Assembly (NCBI GenBank): GCA_030262895.1
Contig: JAJSZW010000015.1
Span: forward strand, 1-43,695
Reading direction: 5' to 3'
DNA length: 43,695 bases
Origin: Deltaproteobacteria bacterium
GTDB taxonomy: Bacteria > Desulfobacterota > Desulfobacteria > Desulfobacterales > ETH-SRB1
This document shows, one piece after another, positions 15,916 to 24,200 of the stretch. The notes beneath the pieces are model-generated. The model saw only the letters and a list, made by a program, of their open reading frames with translations, did not search any database and had not been told where the DNA came from. Position 1 is the first letter of the stretch, and every line of letters starts with the position of its first letter. Made by a program: the position numbers and the translations under genes.

Positions 15916-17532
15916 TTAGCCCAGAGCAGATTTCCGTTCTTTTTCTTCTTCATGTTCATGCTTTAGATCTCCATCAACGGTTCCTTTGACTTTCTCTCTT
16001 TCTTCGGCAAAATCAAAACCGGTCCAGATTCCTATTGAGCCGAGTATCGAATCCTGTGGATGAAATTTTCTGAAGATTTTATAATAATAAGCCGCCTCCC
16101 TGCTATTTATAATGGCGTTTGGGTTTTCTGCCTTGATTTGTTCAAATTTATCTTCGCTCATTTCTTCATGTGCTATTTTTTCGCCCAGGCTTTCGCAACC
16201 TGCGCCTTGTGTATATTGAACTTTATAGCGCCACAGGATATCATTGGGAAGATAGCTCGTGTCTTCAAATGCTTTACGTAAGATCCATTTTTCGATCTTT
16301 GCTCCATTATGTTCTCTTATCTTTAATTCAGGGGGGATTTTCATAGAAAGATCAACCATAGCGACATCTAAAAATGGAACTCTAAGTTCAAGGCTAAAAA
16401 ACATGCCCATACGGTCAGCCCTCTGCAGATTAATATTGTGAAGATTGCCGATGCATCTTCTGGCTTCCATATTAAGCTTGTCAAACGGAAAGTGTTTCAT
16501 ATAGTGATAGCCGGTGAAAAGCTCGTCAGCCCCTTCTCCGGTTAACACTACTGTTACATATTCCGCAGCAAGTTTGCACGTGAAATAGCATGGAACAGCG
16601 CAGCGAACTAAAGACGGGTCATAACTTTCCAGTTTCTTGATAACTACAGGTAAAGCATTGTAATATTCTTCTTCAGTGAAAAGCAGTTCATGGTGTGTAG
16701 AACCTATGTGTTTTGAAGCAATACGCGCTGCTTTAATGTCATCACTAACGTCGCCTTTCTCATCCTCCATACCTACCACAAAGGTATGGAGATTGGGAAT
16801 CTCTTCCGCTGCTATTGCTGCTACGAGGCTGCTATCAAGCCCGCCACTGCAAAAAGACCCCACCGGAATTTCCGGATCAGCCAGCAGTCTTTTCTTCACA
16901 GCATTAATAAATGTTTTTCGTATCAGTTCACTGGTTTCATCGATATCTGTAAGGATATCATCCCTTATTTCAGGAATTCTGTAATATTTTACAAATCCTT
17001 CTTTTGGAGTGTAGTAGTGTCCTGCCGGAAATTCGTGTACTTCATTTACTCCTGCAATCGTCATCGCTCCCAGCTCAGAAGTGAAGTATAATCTATCTTT
17101 ATAATAACCGTAATATAAAGGTTTTATGCCTATTGGGTCCCGTGCCAGCATGAAGTCATTGCCGTCAAAAATTGCGAAAACAAACATTCCATCCAGCTCC
17201 TTGACACAATCAGGGCCTTTATCCTGATATAAATGCAAAACTACCTCAGAATCGGATTTTGTTTTAAAGTGATATTTTGATGCAAGTCTGCTTCGAATTT
17301 TACGAAAGTTGTATATTTCACCGTTGCATATAATTCCTTTGTCTCTTGAATCAGCCAGAATAGGCTGACGACCACGAGCCACATCTACAATTGAAAGACG
17401 TGTATGTCCCAAAACAGATTTGTCGTTTATATGAATGCCTCTGTCATTTGGGCCTCTGTGTTCTAGAGCATCAAGCATCCGGTTTATTGTTTTTTCGTCT
17501 TTAGCACCAAAACATCCTGCTATGCCACACAT
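15916..17532 (-). CDS. asnB: Asparagine synthase (glutamine-hydrolysing), AsnB type
   Basis: A 538-aa two-domain amidotransferase. The N-terminal class II glutaminase begins MCGIAGCFG with the catalytic Cys2 and shows EHRGPNDRG and GEIYNF. The synthetase domain has the ATP-binding PP-loop CSGGLDSSLVAA (about 229-240) and the TGEGADELFTGYHY block (about 332-345). Length matches true AsnB, and the order of motifs is complete. AsnB moves ammonia from glutamine to the activated side chain of aspartate. Here it is set between two MttB-like genes and an FAD oxidase, so a special acceptor acid rather than general asparagine supply is worth considering. The tail from about residue 510 is a highly charged KE-rich stretch. 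Coupled within the run by gaps of 22-23 bases. Confidence 0.92.
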   Translation of the reverse strand: MCGIAGCFGAKDEKTINRMLDALEHRGPNDRGIHINDKSVLGHTRLSIVDVARGRQPILADSRDKGIICNGEIYNFRKIRSRLASKYHFKTKSDSEVVLHLYQDKGPDCVKELDGMFVFAIFDGNDFMLARDPIGIKPLYYGYYKDRLYFTSELGAMTIAGVNEVHEFPAGHYYTPKEGFVKYYRIPEIRDDILTDIDETSELIRKTFINAVKKRLLADPEIPVGSFCSGGLDSSLVAAIAAEEIPNLHTFVVGMEDEKGDVSDDIKAARIASKHIGSTHHELLFTEEEYYNALPVVIKKLESYDPSLVRCAVPCYFTCKLAAEYVTVVLTGEGADELFTGYHYMKHFPFDKLNMEARRCIGNLHNINLQRADRMGMFFSLELRVPFLDVAMVDLSMKIPPELKIREHNGAKIEKWILRKAFEDTSYLPNDILWRYKVQYTQGAGCESLGEKIAHEEMSEDKFEQIKAENPNAIINSREAAYYYKIFRKFHPQDSILGSIGIWTGFDFAEEREKVKGTVDGDLKHEHEEEKERKSALG

Positions 17533-17555
17533 AATAATCTCCTCAAGTTTATTTA

Positions 17556-18782
17556 TTAAGCCACAAAAATTTTTCCAAGGTTTGCTGTAGTAAGCGGGTC
17601 GTCCATATACATTTTTAGGCCGTTGCGCTTTATAGATTCCATTCCTCTTTCGTCATATACCGGCATCTCGACTTCAGGGGCATCATCAGGACTGATTTTT
17701 TCTGCGATTTCAATGCTTTTTTCAAGTTTTTCTAAAGAGAAATCAATTAGATAGCGGAGAAAAGAAAATGGATGCCGGATCATATGAAATCCATATTTCA
17801 TGCATAAAGCCTGACCTTTTTTTGCATCATCATATGCCTTAGGCGTGGGATGTTCTTCATGAGTTGTTCCTGCGCTTTGAAATGTTGGTATATCAAGAAT
17901 TAGATTAAGATGGCTCATAAGGATATTCAGTAAATTATGGCTTATTAGACCGTAATTGGGATTGTAGTCTATCCTGGGATCGGCAATGGTCGGAAAACCT
18001 GCATGTACGCATGTTACACCAGGATTGAGTAATTGAGCAGCACACATGCCGAACAAAACTTCCGCATGTGTCATAGCAAGAACCCCGTTATAACAATAAG
18101 GCGCACTTATGCCGGCCATTGGCATTGCTGATATAAATACCGGCAAGCCGGCCTTTGCGACTTTTACAAAATATTCCGAGAAGTTTTCATTGACCTCAAG
18201 GGGGGGGCGGGTAAGGCAGAAAACAATCATAATATTCTTTCTTTTTTCATGAATTTGCACTGCCCTTGCAAGAGATCTGTCTGAGGTTACAGCAAAATAA
18301 AGCGGCTTATTACAGTTCTCATCCATTATATTCATTTGCCGGACTTCATCTTTTAATTTTACACCTCTGCCCATACCGCTTACTACATTATTTTTTTCGG
18401 CAGTTTGAGCGATACGAACCACATGTTCTTCTGTAGGAACAACGCCCCCTTTTCCTGCTTTGTCATCATAAACATATGGCGCAGTTCCTCCTATAAAAAA
18501 ACTGTTCAGAGGGACAAAAAATTCATTTAGACCCGGAACATTATTAAGACATCGCTTAACCAATTCAGAAGTGACAAATATCCTGTCTTCATATAAAACA
18601 GCCAGGCCTTCAGATTCATACTTCTTATAGGCTTCTTGAATTTCCGGCTGTTTACAGCCTACTCCGAGATTTTCGAGTATCCATAATGCATCTTCATGTG
18701 CCTGAAAAAGCATTTCTACTGTATTTTTACCTAACAAAGTCTTAGAAGTTTCTATTTGTTCCTTGTTTAATGGTTTAACCAA
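17556..18782 (-). CDS. MttB-family (trimethylamine methyltransferase-like) protein B
   Basis: A 408-aa paralogue of MttB-like A. Shared blocks in order: GGTAPYVYDDKAGKGG (about 91), VVSGMGRGVKL, ENCNKPLYFAV, the SAMPMAGISAPYCYNG loop (about 221), MTHAEVLFGMCAAQLLNPG, and KYGFHMIRHPFSFLRYL. The start is TTG at 18782 with AAGGAG about eight bases upstream. It ends with TAA and has no in-frame amber codon. It is first in the run MttB-B, AsnB, FAD oxidase, MttB-A. Two diverged copies in one operon suggest either two methylated substrates, or a two-subunit enzyme. A TATAAT-like box on the minus strand (18857-18852) could serve as its promoter, with only a weak -35. Confidence 0.87.
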   Translation of the reverse strand: MVKPLNKEQIETSKTLLGKNTVEMLFQAHEDALWILENLGVGCKQPEIQEAYKKYESEGLAVLYEDRIFVTSELVKRCLNNVPGLNEFFVPLNSFFIGGTAPYVYDDKAGKGGVVPTEEHVVRIAQTAEKNNVVSGMGRGVKLKDEVRQMNIMDENCNKPLYFAVTSDRSLARAVQIHEKRKNIMIVFCLTRPPLEVNENFSEYFVKVAKAGLPVFISAMPMAGISAPYCYNGVLAMTHAEVLFGMCAAQLLNPGVTCVHAGFPTIADPRIDYNPNYGLISHNLLNILMSHLNLILDIPTFQSAGTTHEEHPTPKAYDDAKKGQALCMKYGFHMIRHPFSFLRYLIDFSLEKLEKSIEIAEKISPDDAPEVEMPVYDERGMESIKRNGLKMYMDDPLTTANLGKIFVA

Positions 18783-18896
18783 TTGTTTCTCCTTGTTCCT
18801 TACTAAAGCATTCCAGAAAAAAATACTCCGCCATAAGTATAATCGGTCAACATTATACCTTTTATATAATAGCCAGAATTTAGGTTTTACATGGTT

Positions 18897-19082
18897 TTAT
18901 ATAGCTTTTGCTGTGTGCTCTCTTGCCAACCCAGGGCTCTTGAAATTCTTTACGAATTGGTGTTCGTTATCTTTTTTTCTATGTCCACACTTTGGACATC
19001 TCTTGAAGCCATATTCAGCCTCTCTGGATGGCAGATTATAACTGTGGTTACATTTAGGGCATTTCATTGTTTTTACTGGCAT
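18897..19082 (-). CDS. Small zinc-ribbon protein, 61 aa
   Basis: The frame codes for 61 aa with two CxxC knuckles, CPKC (8-11) and CPKC (29-32), separated by 17 residues, a classic zinc ribbon, and a basic tail. A run AAGGGGGGAAG seven to fifteen bases before the ATG is a good ribosome site. It lies between the MarR gene and the MttB-like operon on the same strand. Such proteins may bind RNA, DNA or a protein partner; no function is claimed. The 114 bases that follow hold a possible promoter for the MttB operon. Confidence 0.68.
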   Translation of the reverse strand: MPVKTMKCPKCNHSYNLPSREAEYGFKRCPKCGHRKKDNEHQFVKNFKSPGLAREHTAKAI

Positions 19083-19334
19083 TTTTACTTCCCCCCTTAA
19101 ATATTGGTTTAGTAGTTATAATAAAGAATGATAGTAAAACATTATATTATTGTTAACATTATATTATCTAAAATAATTTCAACTGAAATATTTAAGATGA
19201 ATATTTTATAATGTCAAGTGATTTGTAAAAATATGATTTGTAAAGAAATTTGTTTTGCTGAAATATTTAGAGTTCTATTGAAATGGATATTGGATAGGCT
19301 TGTAAGATGTTATTTTTGACCGAGCCCTAATGTT
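19083..19334. promoter_or_regulatory. AT-rich spacer with direct repeats, upstream of the zinc-ribbon gene
   Basis: The tandem AACATTATATTAT pair (19138-19150 and 19155-19167) is 17 bases apart and lies about 60 bases upstream of the zinc-ribbon start, in a very AT-rich stretch. It could bind the MarR regulator encoded just upstream, or hold promoter boxes. Copy 3 of the GACCGAGCCCTAA repeat forms the right edge. Confidence 0.35.
19313..19332 (+). repeat. Copy 3 of the TTTTTGACCGAGCCCTAA repeat
   Basis: TTTTTGACCGAGCCCTAATG ends two bases from the MarR stop codon. It matches copy 1 over 18 bases, including the T run, and copy 2 over 14 bases, although it is about 17 kb away from both. Confidence 0.7.
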
Positions 19335-19784
19335 TTATTCAACATCTAGATCTTGTACATCAAGCATATCAGTGAGTTTTGTGAGAGGAAGAATTATTTG
19401 ATCTAATTCATCTTCAGATAGTTTTTTCAGACCGTCAATAATTTTTTGCTGGATGGGAGGCGGGGCATTCTTGGCAAGATTTTTGCCTGAATCCGTGAGT
19501 TCTATAGTAATAATTCGTCTATCAGGTGAGTTCCTGAACCTTTTCACAAGACCTTTTTGTTCCAGCCGATCAACAATTCCAGTGACCGTGCTTGATTTAA
19601 CCATTATATGCTTGGCTATCTGTGAGGGAGGCAATGGACCGTTTTCGTATAATGATAGAAGACAATTAAGCTGCGGCGCGCTTACCTGATATTTTTTGTT
19701 TAATTCTTTAGTGTAAAATTCTCCTGCCTGCATTAATTTGCGTATAGAGAATATTATTTCCTTTGAGCGATGTTTTATTGGCAT
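19335..19784 (-). CDS. MarR-family transcriptional regulator
   Basis: A 149-aa winged-helix repressor type. The DNA-binding core is PLPPSQIAKHIMVKSSTVTG (about 54-73) followed by IVDRLEQKGLVKRFRNSPDRRIITIELT, the recognition helix and the wing with the conserved DRR. N- and C-terminal helices would form the dimer. It lies upstream of the zinc-ribbon/MttB/AsnB cluster on the same strand and is the best candidate to control it; some MarR proteins of this type control osmolyte genes, but that is analogy only. The AT-rich 124 bases between it and rarA probably hold its own promoter. Confidence 0.9.
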   Translation of the reverse strand: MPIKHRSKEIIFSIRKLMQAGEFYTKELNKKYQVSAPQLNCLLSLYENGPLPPSQIAKHIMVKSSTVTGIVDRLEQKGLVKRFRNSPDRRIITIELTDSGKNLAKNAPPPIQQKIIDGLKKLSEDELDQIILPLTKLTDMLDVQDLDVE

Positions 19785-19908
19785 TTCAACTCGTTATAAT
19801 TATAAGTTATTTGTATATATTTATTAAAATTCAATAAATAAAATAGATTAATAATAATAATAATTTCATCTAAAAATATTGCAAAAGAAAATATTAAGCA
19901 ATGAATTT

Positions 19909-21273
19909 TTATTTTTTTTCTTTATTTTTCATCTTACTCCTAAGGCTGAGCCATTTTTCTAATCTTTGCTTTATTATTTTTTCATAACCCCTGTCAGTTG
20001 GGAAATAATATCGCTGATTCTGTAGCTCTTCAGGCAAATATTCCTGGTGAATATATGCGTCTTTAAAATTATGAGCATATTTGTAACTTTTTCCGTATCC
20101 CAGTTCTTTCATCAGCCCTGTGGGAGCATTTCTTATATGTAGAGGAACAGGCAGCGTACCAGTACTTTTGACAATGTCTTTAATTTTTCCGAAGGCCGAA
20201 TATATGCTGTTACTTTTAGGCGCGGTAGCAAGATAGATGGCGGCTTGAGCGAGAGCCAGTTCGCCCTCCGGGTGGCCAAGAAATCTAAATGCTTCCATGG
20301 CGTTCAAAGTAACTTCGAGCGCATTAGAATCTGCGTTTCCCACATCTTCAGAAGCGAATCTTACCATTCTGCGAGCCAGATACAACGGGTCTTCGCCTGC
20401 TGAAAGCATACGTTCGAGCCAATAGAGAGCTGCATCGGGATCACTGCCCCGCAGGCTTTTGTGAAAGGCGGAAATAAGATTATAGTGCTCTTTACCGGAT
20501 TTGTCATAAACAAGACTTTTTTTCTGAAGAGCAGACTCTAAATCTTTGATAGTTATATGCCGCTTTTTCTCTTCATCTGAAATATTTTTTTCCGATGATA
20601 GAAGCGAAGCCGTTATCTCAAGGTTGTTTAAAGCTGTACGTGCATCTCCGTCCGCTATTTGTATAAGATATGCGAGAGCATCTTTTGATAAAACAAGGTT
20701 TAAATTTCCAAGACCTCTTTCTTTGTCTTTAAGCGCTCTATTAATTATGGCATGGATATCATCCTGCGAAAAAGTCTTTAAAACAATTACACGGCATCTT
20801 GACAAAAGGGGCGCTATAACTTCAAAGGAAGGGTTTTCAGTTGTAGCTCCGATCAGGGTTATCAGGCCGCTTTCAACGTGATGAAGGAATGCATCCTGCT
20901 GCGCCTTGTTGAACCTGTGTATTTCATCTACAAAGAGAATTGTTTTTTTTCTATAGAGCTTTTGCTGATTTTTTGCTTTTTCAATAACAGATCTTATTTC
21001 TTTTATTCCTGAAAGAACAGCGGAAAAATGGACAAAATAAGATTTTGTTTCACCCGCGATTATTCTGGCGAGAGTCGTTTTGCCGCATCCTGGAGGGCCC
21101 CATAAAATCATTGAAAAAATCCGGTCTTTTTCAATGGCGTTATGGATAAGGCTGCCTTTGCCGACGACATGCTTTTGACCTACAAATTCTTCGAGGCTTT
21201 TCGGTCGCATTATTTCTGCAAGAGGTCTTGATGCATCTGCGGCTTTCCGCGCCTGGTATTCAAAGATGTCCAA
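19909..21273 (-). CDS. rarA: Replication-associated recombination protein A (RarA/MgsA)
   Basis: A 454-aa AAA+ ATPase of the clamp-loader type that acts at stalled replication forks. Walker A is WGPPGCGKTTLAR (about 54-66), Walker B is LFVDEIHRFNKAQQDAFLHHVE (about 110-131), sensor 1 is GATTENPSFE, and the C-terminal RarA/MgsA tetramer domain with APKSNSIYSAFG and LHIRNAPTGLMKELGYGKSYKYAH is present. The start is TTG at 21273, only eight bases after the PKS stop; the ribosome site AGGA overlaps the stop codon of the PKS gene. It is therefore probably translated from the long PKS transcript. Confidence 0.95.
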   Translation of the reverse strand: MDIFEYQARKAADASRPLAEIMRPKSLEEFVGQKHVVGKGSLIHNAIEKDRIFSMILWGPPGCGKTTLARIIAGETKSYFVHFSAVLSGIKEIRSVIEKAKNQQKLYRKKTILFVDEIHRFNKAQQDAFLHHVESGLITLIGATTENPSFEVIAPLLSRCRVIVLKTFSQDDIHAIINRALKDKERGLGNLNLVLSKDALAYLIQIADGDARTALNNLEITASLLSSEKNISDEEKKRHITIKDLESALQKKSLVYDKSGKEHYNLISAFHKSLRGSDPDAALYWLERMLSAGEDPLYLARRMVRFASEDVGNADSNALEVTLNAMEAFRFLGHPEGELALAQAAIYLATAPKSNSIYSAFGKIKDIVKSTGTLPVPLHIRNAPTGLMKELGYGKSYKYAHNFKDAYIHQEYLPEELQNQRYYFPTDRGYEKIIKQRLEKWLSLRSKMKNKEKK

Positions 21274-21281
21274 AAATCGTC

Positions 21282-24200
21282 CTATTTTTTTGAGATCGCC
21301 TTGTGAAGTGCTTCCTGCACCGCTGCCGGGAATGGGGCAGGGGCAGGTTTCCCATTCAGGTCGCGTTTTACCCAGATCGCATTCTGTTCCCCAAAAGCGA
21401 GTTTTACCCTTGTGTCATCCGCATTCATGAGGAAATACTCAAAATAAAAGATGGCGCTATGCTTCTTCAGCGCCCTAAGAGCCATTGTTACCATAATCCG
21501 GTCAAACGGCATTGCTTCTCGCAGGTGGTTGACCCTGGTTTCCAGACAGAGGAGCTCCCCGTCCCTCCCGGTTTCGTGATAATACTCCGGTATCAGGTCA
21601 AAGAAATATCGATCCCGGATCTGCCCCTGCCATGCATAATAGTGTGCAAAATAGATGTTTCCGACAAGGTTGGAATTGTCAAGCGAAGTATCTATGATCT
21701 GCTCGCTCAGCACAGGACGAACTGTCGGACCAGAAGATATGTACGCTTCCTTTTCCCCTCTTATCTGTTTAACAAGGTCTGATAACGGTTCAGGAATAGG
21801 GTCAAGAAGATTCGGGGCATCATAGCGCGGCAGCGAGTCCCTCATAAATTCCCTGTAATAGTCAGGATATGACTCTGGTTTAACGATTCCATGATCAAGT
21901 ATCTTGACCCATGTAACCTGATGCTCACACCAGGCTAAACGCTCGTACTCGTCGTTTTTCAGCATCTTCCGGAAGTCAAAGTTGAGATCCATTGTGGAGT
22001 CTGCAGGACCGTGATTTCCGGAAATCCATAAACGCGCCTCGATTCGATCCCCGGCTGTGGCTTCCCCCAGTATCCGTGCATTGGTGTAGTTGGTCACCAT
22101 TCCACATTTGTTTGTGGCAAACTGTTGCCCGATCCTTCCCAGAACAGGCCATACTGCTGCCTCCCTGACCTCCCCCAGCCAGAAGAAGTAGTTGGAGAAG
22201 TATAATGTCCGGCTGAGCTGGGCATTGTGTCTAAAGGTCACAGGAAATCGTTGAACGAAAACATCCTGTCCCTGCGGGCCGCCCTTTATGATCTCAAAAT
22301 GGCGTTTTTTTGTTATCTCTTCGTAACCGCTAATTTTGGATGACAAAGGTTCTACAGATCGACGTTTAGCTTCCTTCGCCACTACAGCAATGATTCGTTC
22401 AGGCCCCCTGGTCAGGTCAACAGGGAATGCAAGAATCAAGAGGCTGCCTTCAGCCACGACGCCTTTAAAGAGAACAGCATCGGCATCTCTATAAACAATT
22501 TCAAGAGGAGTGTTGTTTTTTCCTGTCACTTTTTGCAGAACTTCCATAGCGGCCCGAATCCTTGTTCCTGCCAGGTCAAGTGTGTCGTTGTCATTGATAA
22601 GCCTGTCCAGAAGGTCGTCTCTGTAACTGCCAATGATCTCCTGCCATTCCTGCCGGCTTCGATGGGTGATGGGCGCTATATTACAGCCTTGTGCGCCATG
22701 TCCGGCAATGCAAAGACAGATCCGTTCATCATGCGACATGGAAACTTTTGTCTCATCTTCCTTCAGTCCGACGATCACGGGTTCGCCCGATTCAAGCCAT
22801 TTGATCTCATAGGAATCGGACCCCTTGCCGGTCGCATGGAAGATTAGCTCGCTCAGCATCGGGATCTCCAGGCTGAGCTGTTCTTCCTTCGACATGTCAT
22901 GGATACCTGGGATATATCTCAATAGTATTTCCGGAAGCTCGATTTTCATAGAACCGCCAACCCTGTTCATGGCATCCCTTACGATCTTGTTGTCCCGTTT
23001 TTCGGGGATTACCAGATCAGCAGCGCCGGAATAATCGTCGTGGTGGCTCAGTATCCTGAGGGTATAACCTTCAAGTCTCTCTCTGACATTGCCATCAGAG
23101 TCAACCATTACAACAGTGTTTTTGATCTTATCTTCTTCTATGAGATCTATTTGAATGTGTCCCATAATAAAAGCATGTGTATTGTCGGCGCATGGATAGA
23201 TGTCAATGGAGCCGATATAAACAGGAAGACAGATCTTTTTTGGCACAAGCATCTGAGCCGATTGGAGGAGTGAATCACGCAAGAATGGATCCCCAAGAAA
23301 CAGTGTTCGATGCAAAGGATCAGTGAAGGCATCCTCTGCCGCCTGGCTGAGATCCTGAAGTTTTGAGCTGAATATGGCATCTTTGCCGTTTTCGCTGGTT
23401 GCGGAAATGCTCCAGACCTTGTCGATTTTCTGGAAGCGTGGCCCCTGGAACAAGAGGCGTTCTCGATAGAGATCCAGGCGTGGCTCGATCTCCAACGGCA
23501 TATCCGGGATATTAATGGCATATTTTGGCTCTTTGTCTGTCAGGCCTAAAATAAATGTAGCGGAGAAAAAATCGGACTTGATTCTTGAGCTGGATTTGGA
23601 GATTCCTGCGCGAATTTTTCTGACGGTCGATTCAGGCTCATATTCCTGCGCCTCTGCCCATACAACTATATCTGCTCCGTCTTGAGGATCTACTGTGATC
23701 GGACGTTTCAGCTTGATATCCTCTATTCGCACCCTGCTAAAATCGTTCTCCCCTGTTATATGGGCAACGGCCTGAGCCATTGCTTCCAGGCCAAAGACAG
23801 CGGGAAACAAATTCGAACCGTTAAAGAGATGATCTTTCAGGTAGGGATTTTCTTCCAGAGTCAGGTGGGCCTGGAATACAGTTTCTACGCCAGGGGTGAG
23901 ATGGAGGGGTATTTCAAGGAATTTCGCGCTTTCAGGCGCCGGGGTGGTTCCGGATATCCAGGTGTCCAGGCTGCCGAGACGCCCTGCGATAATGACCTTA
24001 TGAACTCCCGGATCGTTCAGAAAGAGACGGACAAAACGCTGAATACCTTCTCTGCTGGGAATGGCCTCTATACCCATTTTTCGCAGATTTTCCACGCTTC
24101 CCATCTTTGCTCCCATGCCCTCATCCCGCCAGACACTGTAGGCAATAGACAGGCTGTCGGTGCCAGGATGATCTGCCGCAAAACGACGGAGTACCAGATC

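Noticed and set aside
13335..18782. Pyrrolysine-type MttB with read-through of an amber codon
   Set aside because: Both frames are uninterrupted by TAG and end with TGA and TAA.
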